Assembly (NCBI RefSeq): GCF_020283565.1
Contig: NC_060065.1
Location: 55,837,489-55,901,488, forward strand
Source of the DNA: Trifolium pratense
Taxonomy: Eukaryota; Streptophyta; Magnoliopsida; Fabales; Fabaceae
DNA: 64,000 bases
Direction: 5' to 3'
How positions within the stretch are numbered: position 1 is the stretch's first letter; every line of letters starts with the position of its first letter. Shown here one piece after another: positions 47,299-58,913 of this stretch. The position numbers and the translations under genes were made by a program. The notes under the pieces are model-generated. The model was not told the DNA's origin. It saw nothing but the letters and a program-made list of their open reading frames with translations, and did not search any database.

Positions 47299-47306
47299 TA
47301 TATAAA
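47299..47306 (+). promoter_or_regulatory. TATA box of the fructokinase gene
   Basis: TATATAAA lies 119 bp upstream of the ATG. It is followed by pyrimidine-rich leader sequence (ctctctcccaaaacacacac, ctctttctctctg). Position and context fit a plant core promoter. Confidence 0.6.
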
Positions 47307-47417
47307 TAAATTACCACCAACCCCATTCTTATATCTCTCTCCCAAAACACACACTCTCTTTCTCTCTGTTTTTCTCACCAATCCCCATTCACTTTTCAAA
47401 CTTCAACACATTCAACA

Positions 47418-50196
47418 ATGGCTTCAAGCAATGACATCCCAACAACAGGCAAAGGTCTAATCGTAAGCTTCGGCGAGATGCTAATCGACTTCGTTCCAAC
47501 AGCTTCCGGCGTATCACTCGCCGAAGCACCAGGCTTTCTGAAAGCTCCCGGAGGTGCACCGGCAAACGTTGCAATCGCCATCACGAGACTCGGTGGTAAT
47601 TCAGCTTTCGTCGGTAAACTTGGAGACGATGAATTCGGTCACATGCTCGCTGGGATCTTGAAAGAAAACGGTGTTAAAGATGAAGGGATAACTTTCGATG
47701 AAGGTGCAAGAACTGCTTTGGCTTTTGTTACTCTACGCGCTGATGGAGAGCGTGAGTTTATGTTTTATAGAAATCCTAGTGCTGACATGCTTCTTAAACC
47801 TGAAGAACTTAACCTTGAACTCATCAGATCTGTAAGTTGTTGTTTTCACTTTTTTGTTTTCTCTCTTTTGTTTTGTTTTTTTATGGAAATTTTTAGATGT
47901 TTTGTTTTTGTGTCTTGTTTGTGACGAGTTCTAATGAGTGGTGTGATTTTGGTGTTTGTGTGTTTTGAGTTGCACGCGCGAGAAAGAACACGTGGGGTTT
48001 GAGATTGAGGGAAAGGACATTGACACGTCAGCGTCGGTGTGGGTCCTTTGTTAGATAGATCTAGGACTAGGAGAGGAGACTTTAAAATTTTGTCAAATCC
48101 GATGTTCTTCATTTTGTTTTGGTTGGTTGGTGGGTGGGTGGGTGGGTGCGGTTGTTGTTTGGTGTTAATAGTAGTAGTTTCTATCACCTTTCAAATGTAT
48201 GTTTGATGATATACCCTTATAGGCGTATTTTAGAAAACTAATGTATGTGTACGAGCATAAATTGGTATACGGGTGTATATCCAGATATTGGTACCAGTAT
48301 GTACCTGATCTTGGTACTCTCCCTCAAATGGAGTACTCATGCATTTTAAAAATGATAATAAATCACTGTGATTCTAACACACTGATGATGAGTTAAGTTG
48401 AGTGTGAATTTTTGCTTCACGTGTCCCTTGATACATGATAGCTCCCAACCATTACACATGAGAGTAAATTGGACTACGATGATGATGAATCCTCCTTGTT
48501 TGATTTGATCTATCCGGTTTTTATTTATCTATTGTTTGTTTCCTTAGGATCCAACAACAATATAGGATACATAGCATTGGTAGGTTTTATCGGTGCTTTT
48601 CCACGCGCCAAAGAGAGCAATTATATATATTTCATTTCATTGCGTGCCGTCTAATCCTTTTTCTTTTTCAACAATTTAAAAACAGCTACTTGTTCTTATT
48701 TGTTTGATGCTACATAAGTATTTAAAATTCCGTATAAAAAAAGTATTTAAATTAAATATTTCAATTACAAACAAATTCGCGTGGTGTTTCACGCCGCGTT
48801 ATAATAATTGACTAATGCTTTAGTGCAATCATACATTATATTCTCTTTTCTTTTTTCACAAGTTATATTTAAGTTAAACTATTTTATTATACGAATCCTT
48901 TTTAAATTATTGACTCTGTGTGATCGATGATTTCTAAGAAATTGAAATATACTCCTTTAACATTATTAATGTACGTTAAATACAAAGTTTCTTTTTTGGG
49001 TTACCACTAAATTAAATAATCAGTGTCCACCCCATGAAACTATCTACTGTATATTATAAATTCATTATAAATTCAGACGCATAAGTGAAGGAGCATGGGT
49101 TCGAACCCGGTCATGGCATCTAGATTAATAATTTCAGCATTTTTTGCTAGTTAACCTAGAGTATTTTTTGTCAGTTAAGCTAGAACTTGTGGACACGGTG
49201 CATGCACAGTTAATAAATAATATACTGTTTTCACTAAATACATTATTTGGTGGCCTACATTTTTTTTAACACAATTTGGCAGCCTACACTATTTTGACCA
49301 TAATTTGTCCAAAAATTCAAGCATTGTTAAAATGATTGCCTCGTTGTAGTTGAATTGTGTGATTTACTATTTGAGTTATGATCAATGGGGCAGGTGACTA
49401 ATTGAAACTTAATTTGTCAGGCAAAAGTTTTCCATTATGGATCAATAAGCTTGATCGTTGAGCCATGCAGATCAGCACACTTGAAGGCACTGGAAGTGGC
49501 CAAAGAGGCTGGTTGCCTTTTATCCTATGATCCAAACCTCCGTCTACCATTGTGGCCCTCAGCCGATGAAGCTCGCAAGCAAATACTGAGTATATGGGAA
49601 AAGGCTGATTTGATCAAGGTTAGTGATAATGAGCTGGAGTTCTTGACTGGAAGTGACAAAATTGATGATGAGACTGCTTTGACATTGTGGCACCCCAATT
49701 TGAAGTTGCTCCTTGTCACTCTTGGTGAACATGGCGCAAGATACTACACCAAGGTAAAATCTATATCCTACTCCTGATGCTGTAGTGTTGTTATAGAGGG
49801 TTGATTAGTTAGAACTAATGATTTTTTCTCCACTTTTGCCAGAATTTCCATGGAACAGTAGAAGCATTCCATGTCAATACAGTTGATACAACCGGTGCCG
49901 GTGATTCCTTTGTTGGTGCTCTATTGGCCAAGATTGTTGATGATCAGTCCATACTAGAAGTGAGTGCTTAGCCTACTCCAATGGAAATACAAGTTTAACT
50001 GATTTTGTTTGTATATTTTTTTAATGTTATCTTAATTTATAATTGATTTATTTTCACAAACTAATTGCAGGATAAACCAAGGTTAAGAGCAGTACTTAAG
50101 TTTGCAAATGCATGTGGAGCAATCACAACTACTAAAAAGGGAGCAATTCCTGCTCTTCCTAAGGAGGAGGATGTACTCAACCTGCTCAATGCATAG
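47418..50196 (+). CDS. FRK: Fructokinase (PfkB-family sugar kinase)
   Basis: Four exons: 47418-47831, 49421-49753, 49843-49959, 50071-50196. They total 990 nt (329 aa), typical of cytosolic plant fructokinase. The PfkB signature 1 region contains [14 protein letters not shown] (G45-G46). The second signature [15 protein letters not shown] has the catalytic base Asp270 and anion-hole glycines. [17 protein letters not shown] carries the substrate-side Asp. The N-terminus ([14 protein letters not shown]) shows no strong transit peptide, so a cytosolic enzyme is favoured. It phosphorylates fructose to fructose 6-phosphate with ATP, feeding sucrose use. Intron 1 is 1.6 kb and holds a SINE-like block (49060-49200). 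Confidence 0.95.
49060..49200 (+). mobile_element. SINE-like element, family B, in FRK intron 1
   Basis: It contains gcataagtgaaggagcatg, B-box GGTTCGAACCC and 'tgctagttaacctagagt', similar in layout to 44805-44960. Confidence 0.5.
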
Positions 50197-51145
50197 ATTT
50201 CTTTAACATATTTTGTTTTCTTTGTTTCACCTTTTCGTTGGTGTTGCTTTTACTCAATCTAAGAGGGAATTTGTCTCTAATTTTCTTTGTTTCTTCCCTT
50301 TATTTTCTGAATTGACAGCAAAAACATATGCTGAGTTTGGCGAAATAATGTTTCTTGAATTTTGATATGAGCTATTGAATGAAAATTTGATTAAGGAGTG
50401 TTGATGCTTCTTAATTCGTAATATATCTATGTTAGTTTGAGCATGTCTAATTATTCCTTTAATTTTTTCCATGCTTCGAGTACCTGTATGGTTTATTATT
50501 CCTTTAATTCATGTTGATGCTTCCTAATGAAAAAGAAAATAAATTAGGTTCCCAACAAGTTGATTTTACCTATTCAAAAACATTAGCACAAGAAATAAAC
50601 GATATGAGTAATGACTCACCATTTGCAATGAACTCGTTAAGTCGGTCATTTCCACTACTTATGATAGAAGGAACTAGTCGAAAAAAGAAAGAAAAAACTT
50701 GCCACATTACTTACGATAGAAGAAAAGCCTGTGACGCTTTACTTGATTGAACATCTGGATGTTATTGGTGCCAATTATCAAGGCATGTAGTGTTTGATGA
50801 AGTTTTTATGAATGTATTGAAATTTGAAATCAATCTATCTTTTACCCAACGTTTGCTTGGAGTAGCTATTTTTATCAAGTTTACCAAATTGCTTTATGTA
50901 ATCATTGAATGCACTTTCTTAAACAACATAGCAGACAAGACAAATTCTTTTGGTTCAAAACTCCATATAATGGTTACCCTTTATAAATGGTCCAATGCGG
51001 GAAGTAGCAACATTTGATATTTTACAACAAATGGAAGTTATTCTGCGATAAACGTTTCCGTTTATTTAAGTACATACTATTTTTTGAAGCACCTAATATA
51101 CTTTTGGGAATCAAATTCTGTTATGCCTATAGATGCCGGGGACAA
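50197..51145. other. Intergenic DNA with a possible copia relic
   Basis: Around 50755-50810 one frame reads CQLSRHVVFDEVF. This resembles the SRHVVFDE motif of Ty1/copia polyproteins, but it is very short. The remainder shows nothing. Confidence 0.35.
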
Positions 51146-54100
51146 CTATAACACGATAGCTTGAGGATGACATTCACTAACCTCCATCTTTAAAGACTTC
51201 CAAACATTTGGACATCTTTCCCATTTTGCCTGCATTTGAGCTGCAAAAGCTTCTGCCCATTGTTCTTTACTCCCTCTTGTGCTTAAATCATAAGGCACTG
51301 AAAAACTGTTCAAACATGTTTAGAATATCATCAATATGCTCATTGACTGAATAACCTTTGTATAAGTAGTTAGTTTTTCTTATATATCCCTCAACATTTT
51401 AATTGTAAGTTTGTTGACAGTAAAACTATTATAGCCCACTTTTTGTAGGCAGCTTAATCATATCATTGATAAATTATACCAATATTTCAGAAATATCAAT
51501 TACCAAAGTTTTCCTTTGGGGGAGGAGGAGGGGGGATGAAATCTCCAAGTCACCCATATGGAACTCAATATCAACTAAAGTCCACCCATAAGGATAGGTC
51601 ATAGGGCTTTTCAAGTGGGGTTTCAAAGCCGTACAATACAACTAAAGTCCACCTGTATGGAACTCAATATCAACTAAGCTACATCTCGTGTTTCAATTGT
51701 CAAACAGTCTACTCAGTATAAGTATTCACCTTAATAGTTCTTCAACTTGACTTCCTTTCTTGAGATTACTATTCCTGCAAGAGCTCAAATTATAATATAG
51801 ACAATTTGTGTTATAGTGCTTAACAAGGAAAATAATATTAAAGACCATGCCACATTTAGTGATTTCAATGATATCATCTCAAATCCAGAATTTGGTTGAA
51901 TAAACTATCAAGCATGATCGCAACTCTTTTACTATTGACATAAACACTAAATGCAGATATCACAGTATCCTGTTATCTCTTTTTAACCCTTTTTTAGTCT
52001 TATTTATCCGTTTTTCTTACGTATGAGAATACTTATTTTTTGGAACAAACTACATGCTGGAGAATTGAATACATTGTCTGCATCAGAGCTATAATGGCAT
52101 TTTCACAAAATAAACCATGGACAAAAGGCTAAGGAAAACAAACCTGCAGACAAACACTTGGAAAATATGAAGGTATTTGTTTGAAAGATTATAAATGGCA
52201 TCAGCAATATGATCCTTGCCAAACAGATACACTACTGGATAGCCTAGAAGCCATCTGAAACAAATAAATACACTAAAATGAGATAGGCCACCACAAGTTA
52301 CATGTTTAATAAGGAACAAAGAAGATTAGCTGTGCTATTCTATGGAACAACCATAAAGGAGGCATAAGTTGATACGGATCCCCTATGCGAGATTTAAATG
52401 TTAGGTTAAAATACAAATTTCTTTGCACTTACAAGTCTAACGATTGGACCATGACATACTAACATCCACAACAGGGAACAGTACTAAGTACTACTAACTA
52501 CTTTTAGTGGCTTTCAGGGTAAATATAATCAAAACATCCATCTCCTTACAAGAACAAGACAAGGTTGGTACGAACGGAGGACCGAAATCATTGTGTCCCC
52601 AAAGAGTTAGCAATTTGGCAAAGATGAACTACCCACCCAGCAGGATAAAAAGTATAAGCTATAACATACTACTAGATATGTAACATTACTTGTTAATTTC
52701 CACAAACTCTGATTTACATGGAACACTCTATAAAGATACATAAAATGGATTATCAGTGGAGCTGTGTGTGTATTAGTATTCAAGTATATGAGTGTCTTAT
52801 GCAGTAAATGGGGACAAAGCTGACAAACTCTCTCACCCTATAAATCTGCAACTATATCATTTAGTGAAAACAATTTGGTTAATATAGTAAACTAAAAGAT
52901 AAGATGATGCGTATCTAACTCCTCTAATGTGAACAATTCAATTTTAAATAAATATTAAAGCAAACAATCTCTAGTCATTGACCAAAAACAAAATTGTTGC
53001 ACTACTCGTACATGCATAACAAATCATCAATAGTATAAAATATCATAATTTGATTTTCTCATCGTTGCTTGGCGTATCTTGTTTTTCCCTCAAAAGTGAG
53101 AGTTCAATTTAGTGGAACCAAATTTTCCATAAGCATATTGGCATTATAATATTTTCAAATCAATGTAGATGAATGAGTTTTTTTTGGGGGAAGCAAGGAA
53201 GGTCTATTCATTACAACAACAAAAGACATTGGCCATTTTAAAAATTGGGTTTGACCTAAAGCTCAACCTTACAAAACTGACTAATAAGTTGAGGGATGTC
53301 TCCCACTTATAAGCACATTTTAAAGTCATATCTCATTCAATGCAGGACTCTCAAGTCTCAACACACCCCTCCACTCCCAGTACTAAACATCTGGAGCATG
53401 ATCTGAGTGACTCAATAGCGGATAGCCCAACAGATCTTGGATATACTCTAATACCATCTTAGAAATCAGTGGTTGAGGGAAATAAGAGTATGTTTGAGAG
53501 TAAAGATTTCTCATAAGTAGTCATATTAACAAATATGGTGAAATTGATAGAATGAGCTCTCTATATATAGAGCAACTAAGATGTGAAAGACATAAAAGGA
53601 AAAAAAGCACATTTAAACGAACATATATGCATTACTGAAGAAGAATTACCCATTCAATGTTGGCACTAAGATGTCAGTGTTTTCCATACAATAACTAAGA
53701 TCAATGCACTCAGTAGAAGATGAGAGAGAACAGGGCGCAGAAGAGTCAGCATCATCCACCAACTTTTCCTCCCCATTAGACGAAAAAACAGTCGAAAAAA
53801 TCTTCTGAATTGACACAAACTGCATCGCTAATTTGCTTTTCTCTATTTCCGTTATCAACTAAACACCAAATCAACAAACCATCCATTAGGAATAAGCACA
53901 TGAAATCGAGAGAGACAAAAATTAAGTCATGGATGAACAACTTAATTAAGCGCTAGTAGCATAACACTTATCATATAACTGCTAAGAATCACCTACTTCT
54001 ATTACAAAAGATAAAATACAATCAAACTGTTTTTATATAAGTTATAAGTTGTTTTCATAGGGTCCATTTGGATTAGCTTATTTTTGAGCTTACGCAAATA

Positions 54101-54831
54101 AATAAGCATTTATATTTTTTTAGTTACTAATAAGCATTTATATTAATACCTTGACATAAGATGTTTTTTTCCGTAAAATACCTTGACAAACTTATGAATA
54201 ATACATACAAGCTTATTTATTTGCATAAACATGTTTTGCATTAGCTTAAAAATAAGTCAATCCAAACGGGTCCATAAGCTATTCTGAAAGAAGCTAAAAA
54301 CAATTCATGGACATGTCACAGGCCATTTCTATAAGCTCTTCCAAACAATCTACACTATTTATATCAATAAATAAGTTCATCCAAACACAGTATAATACCT
54401 TTGGGGATTCATCTTCAAGGTCTACAAAGAGTAATTGAGAACTCAAAGATGAATTAACAAAATCAGTTATTTCAGTTACATTAATCAAGTAAATCATTTC
54501 TTGTATAACCATCAATCTTAAATGTTCAAAAATTTGAGATTCTTTTTGAACATGTTGAAGAAGTGAAGAGAGTTGGTGTTGAAGTTGAGGCAAAATTCCA
54601 CCATAATCAATCATTACTACTGGTCTCATTCTTGTAATTAGGGCAATAATATCTGTAATGAATAAATTGAATGTGAATAATTGATTGATGAAATTTGAAA
54701 ATGAAAAATTTGAGAGAAAAAGTGAAACCTAATTGTAATCGACGTTTTGAAGAAGATTTTAGACGCCAATTGATTTGTGATAAAGATGAATCCAATACTT
54801 TCATTGCTTCATCCAATTCTATCGCTTCCAT
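51146..54831 (-). CDS. DUF4504 / UPF0739 (C1orf74-like) protein
   Basis: Six minus-strand exons: 54831-54729, 54652-54399, 53858-53650, 52254-52144, 51774-51730, 51305-51146. They total 882 nt (293 aa), with all phases consistent. The protein reads MEAIELDEAMKVLDSSLSQ, then TRMRPVVMIDYGGILPQLQ, NGWLLGYPVVYLFGKDHIA, LHIFQVFVCR and SFSVPYDLS, ending ECHPQAIVL. I recognise the layout as the eukaryotic DUF4504/C1orf74 family, conserved from plants to animals with no known function. That call is from memory and moderately sure. Exon 5 is only 45 nt, but it joins both neighbours in frame and supplies the expected linker. Intron 3 (1.4 kb) contains a TRIM relic. A (TTC)n tract sits immediately upstream of the start codon. 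Confidence 0.82.
53220..53490 (-). mobile_element. TRIM retrotransposon relic in intron 3 of the DUF4504 gene
   Basis: The minus strand reads gatttctaaga, PBS-like TGGTATTAGAG, then 'gttgggctatccgctattga', purine tract 'gtggaggggtg' and LTR start TGTTGAGACTTGAGAGTCC. It has the same order as the copy at 42364-42654. No coding region. Confidence 0.55.
54060..54275. mobile_element. hAT-like MITE (ggtccatttggatt family)
   Basis: The left end ggtccatttggattagctta and right end 'aataagtcaatccaaacggg' followed by tcc form inverted arms of about 45 bp. The interior is AT-rich with 'aataagcatttatatt' repeated. No clear target duplication was found. It lies in intron 2 of the DUF4504 gene. Confidence 0.5.
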
Positions 54832-54832
54832 T

Positions 54833-54872
54833 TTCTTCTTCTTCTTCTTCTTCTTCTTCTTCTTCTTCTTCT
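54833..54872. repeat. (TTC)13 microsatellite directly upstream of the DUF4504 start codon
   Basis: About 40 bases of TTC repeat on the plus strand (GAA/AAG on the coding strand) end two bases before the ATG at 54831. The tract is in an open frame with the gene and would read as poly-Lys if an upstream start were used. Confidence 0.9.
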
Positions 54873-55489
54873 CCTCCTCTGTTCTCTTTTTTGTTTTTTG
54901 AAAATGATAACTACTTTGGTTTGGGCTGGGCCAGGATATAGCCCAAGTTCCAGGTTGAATAATAATCCAGGGGAAACATTGCACCCCCTTTTTTATATAA
55001 CACACCCACCTCTTCAAAATTTCAAAGGTTTAATTTTAGAACTTATTTTATCATGAGAAAACAAGTTTTAATATGAGTTTAAAGACTACGCACCGCAAAG
55101 GAAGAAAGTGTTTTAAATAAACTGAAGCAGGGAGCGTCTTTGTCTTTGGATGAAATTCTTGAACATACATCAAATTTAAGAAGGGTACATTGATATATTT
55201 GCAATAACTTTTTTTGAAATCATTTTATATTAGATTAAATTGTATACTTAAGAGTAAGACCTTACCTTTATTTTTTTGTTAAATTTCTAGGAAGGCAAAA
55301 TGCAGTCAGCTCAAAGATACTCCATGATGTTGGCTTATTGTCAGTTGGTGACCTCTCTATTGCAAACTATATATTCATTAATGATAATGAATTTTACGCT
55401 GAAGTTATGCGGCATCTTAAAAAGGGAGGCCATAAAATAATTCTAGTATATTCATAAATGATTGTGGCAGAACTGATTGAAATCGCTGA

Positions 55490-57056
55490 TGTCGTTTGGT
55501 CATTCCACAATGAGGTGGCCTGCCTCATGAATTGCAGTGTCATAATAAATCAGATCTTTCTTCATTATCTTAAGAATTGTGTCGCATGTAACTAGACCGA
55601 CCTTCACAAATTCAGCATTAAATCTGATTTGAGCCTCATCTAGCTGCGAATGAAAATAATGAATTAATAACATGCTTAATGAGTTCAATTAAAACTAAAA
55701 CTAAAAATTAAAAACTATTTTTTAGTTTTTAAAAATTAGAAACTAAAAAACTTGATTGGATCAATTTTACAAAACTAAAAACCAAAATTGTTTCAAACTT
55801 ATCATTTCCTCCCCCTTCATTTCTGCTTCCTTTTCCCTCTTGACAACTTCCTTTTCGTTCTTGTCAGGCTCCGGTGCTTTATTTCCAGCATGGTTTATAA
55901 TAATATACAAATGTTACAATGGGTTATGTATCATGCATACTTTAAAATTCATATTGTTTAAACATAAAACATAAATTTTGAAAACATAACAAAGTTTGGT
56001 TGGATTATTCCAATTCAAATGAAAATATAACTTGATGAAAATTTGAAAAGCATGAATTAGCAAACCGATAAAAATTACTTTAAAACTTGAAACTAACATA
56101 AAAATTACTTTAAAACTTGAAATCTTAGAAAGATATACTGCGAATGACAAATGAAATACACTCACCAAATTTTCGTTTTTAAGTTGAGTAGCAAGAAATT
56201 CATTGTACTCCGGATCCTTCGACACTTCAGAAACATCTTCCTTTGCTGCACCTATTTTTTTTTTTATTATGGAATTGATTGTTTTTGCATCGAGTGACGC
56301 TCTCTCTATTGAGACCCTATTCAACAGGTCGTTGATTGCTAGCATATCAAGTTTAGTTTTTAGTAGAAGTGCGGAGGTTATCGTCAACAACGAATTGACG
56401 TTGGCCACCATTAACTTATCCATCTTATGCACGACATCTTCTATTAAGCGGGAAACATCGTCGTAAAAAAAAAATAGGGCACCCTATATAAAGATTGACC
56501 ATAGCCTACTATCACCATTCCATGAGATATTATCTCTTTATCGCTAACCACCTTTGTAGAAAACCCCTTATAAACACCATAAAACATAAAAATATAAAAT
56601 TAAAATTTTATTGTATTGAGGATGTCCTTTACCATCTTACGGTGAAATAATGTTATTTGCCACACAAACCTCTGTCCCAACCAAACTTTTCAAAGAAGTG
56701 GGTAGCCCATGGGTGGCGAACATGCACTTCATATTATCGGGTCTGTTGCTTGGGGCGAACCCCAACCTCATCACCATTGCAACAGCGAAATGTGTCGCAA
56801 TTTCAATGTCTTTACCGGGTCTGTTGCTCATTAAATCAAGACCAAAAGTAAAATATTTCGCCGCTCGGTAGGCTAAAGCCACCACTATGCTCACCACTGT
56901 AATAAGCTGCAATGAGTTGGCCTGCCTAATGAATTGCAGTGCCATAATAAATCAGATCTTTCTTCATTATATTAAGACTGTGTCATAGGTAACTGGACCG
57001 ACCAATTCTCAAATTCAGCATGAAATCTGATTTGAGTCTCATCTGCGAATGAAAAT
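55490..57056 (-). pseudogene. M41 (FtsH-like) peptidase relic with duplicated fragment
   Basis: Two related pieces of about 165 bp (minus, 57056-56886 and 55664-55500) encode DEAQIRFNAEFVKVGLV-like sequence followed by YYDTAIHEAGHLIVE. HEAGH is the zinc motif of M41 peptidases. Between them, 56880-56650 encodes AYRAAKYFTFGLDLMSNRPG and DIEIATHFAVAMVMRLGF, like the helical M41 domain. In the first copy HEAGH is broken by a stop (H-stop-AGQ). Frames shift several times, and there is no AAA domain. I infer a decayed, partly duplicated FtsH-type gene; other zinc peptidases are possible. Confidence 0.5.
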
Positions 57057-57351
57057 AGTGAATTAAAAACTAAAAACCAAATTTGTTTCAAACTTACAAT
57101 TTCCTGCCCTTTAGATTAAATGGGGCAAATATGCAGCTGGATGATATTTACTTTGTTTAAACATTGTTTAAACATAAATGGTTGAAGGATTTACTAGTAT
57201 ACTATAACTTGAGGTTATATGATATTTTAAAAATTTAGGTGTTATTAGATTGTCTTATTAGGTCACGTGGCATTTCCTAGTATATAAGAATCGGTTCTTA
57301 ACTATTCAAAAATTAATTGAGGTAACTTATAGGACTTGTTTTAAAGAAATA

Positions 57352-57476
57352 CTCCCTCCGTCCCAAAATATAAGGGAAAATTGGTCAAAAAATGTTAATG
57401 TATTTGGTTAAGAATTTGGACTAAATATATAAACTTCGTTTGACCAATTTTCTCTTATATTTTGAGACAGAGGGAG
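57352..57476. mobile_element. Stowaway MITE 1
   Basis: 125 bp bounded by CTCCCTCCGTCCCAAAATATA and the near-complement, with TA at 57350-57351 and 57477-57478. The arms pair over most of their length, typical of Stowaway. Confidence 0.9.
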
Positions 57477-57939
57477 TAGTGTAAAGAAATAGTATAAAGA
57501 TGTGAACTTATGGGTCCTATTTAAAGTTCTTAAAGAGTTGCGTAATTGGAGTGAGAAGTTGCTAATTTTAATCGATGCTTAAATTTATAAGGTAGAAACA
57601 TTTTCTTATTGAGTATTAATCTTCTATGTTTTTCAAAAGAAACGACCAACTTTAATAGTATAATATGTATTTTGTGGAATTTTTTTTTTCTTTCTAAATT
57701 TTGTGTTGGTTTTATTTGTTAACAAGAAGAAAAAGATTCTTGAAACAAGCGTCCTGCATTGATGAAAAGGTATCATTCTTGACAATTTTGCAAATAAAAA
57801 TCAGTGATGATTCGTTGCACTAATTTATTTTATATATTTTAAACATGATCGATTATTGATATTCTATAATGATAATTTTATTATATTATATGTTATATTT
57901 TACTTCAAAAGCGGCATTTTACCGTGACTTTATATTATA

Positions 57940-58065
57940 CTCTCTCCGTCTCAAAATATAAGCAAAAACTAGTCAACAAAAGTTGATGTAATCTAGTTTA
58001 AAATTTAGTCCAAATACATTAACTTTTGTTGACTCACTTTTACTTATATTTTGGGACGGAATGAG
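57940..58065. mobile_element. Stowaway MITE 2
   Basis: 126 bp bounded by CTCTCTCCGTCTCAAAATATA and TATTTTGGGACGGAATGAG, with TA on both sides (57938-57939 and 58066-58067). Same family as the copy 460 bp to the left. Confidence 0.85.
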
Positions 58066-58913
58066 TATGTTATATTTAATAGGTTTAATTCTATCAAACC
58101 AAACTAAACTGCATTGAAGGAAACCAACATATATATATAGCTTTTAAATTTAAATTATTCGAAAAAGAAGGATGAACCTTCTCAAATTGAGTCTTAGACT
58201 CCGAGGTTAAAACAAAATCTGGTTTGTGTGAAACACAACTTTTTGAGGTAGAGTTTTGTATCAAGATTGCCAAGACCTCTAACATTCCACTAGAAAATCT
58301 TCATTGAGAACTAGATTTATGGACACTCTTATCATGAGTGTTATGATCAACTGACTTGGCTACTTGAAGCTTGGGTTTTCTACCTTTTCTATGAGTCACA
58401 AGAGTGTAACCTCTTTCATTGTCTTCAATGCCATCTTCCTTTTCATCCCCCCAAAGTTACTTAACTATGTTAATATCTTGTTGAACCTTGTCACTCAAAA
58501 CTGCACTAACCTCACTAGGTATGATTATGACATTAGGAGCATCCTTAGGAGTATTAGGTACACTACGATTAGGGGACGAATGTTGTTGTGTGTCATCAAA
58601 AGAAGTGTCCTCGGAGTTTCAATAAAAGCGACAAGTACAAAAAGAACGGAGGGAGTGTCTACCAACAAAACACCGAAACACTTCCAATAATAAAAAAAAA
58701 AAACTAAACAAGTGAAGTATACATATGATTAATCTCCACACAACTTATAAACATACTTCAACTCTTAAATTATTGTACTCAGAGAGAAGTAGGAATATAC
58801 AATTTTTCAAAATCTTAATTTGGAACAATAACTTTTTCTTTACAATTTCTTTAAAAAGAATTTGAGAAAAATAATTACATTTCCAAAATATTATTCCCAC
58901 ATAACTATATGCT

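Larger units (their letters stand above)
54873..58913. other. Intergenic DNA with peptidase and MITE relics
   Basis: Contains an unassigned fragment at 55285-55458, M41-like relics (55490-57056), two Stowaway MITEs and simple AT-rich DNA. No intact gene is seen. Confidence 0.5.

Noticed and set aside
54832..55017. N-terminal extension of the DUF4504 protein through the poly-Lys tract
   Set aside because: The upstream frame has no conserved residues and consists largely of microsatellite. The ATG at 54831 gives the family-like N-terminus.
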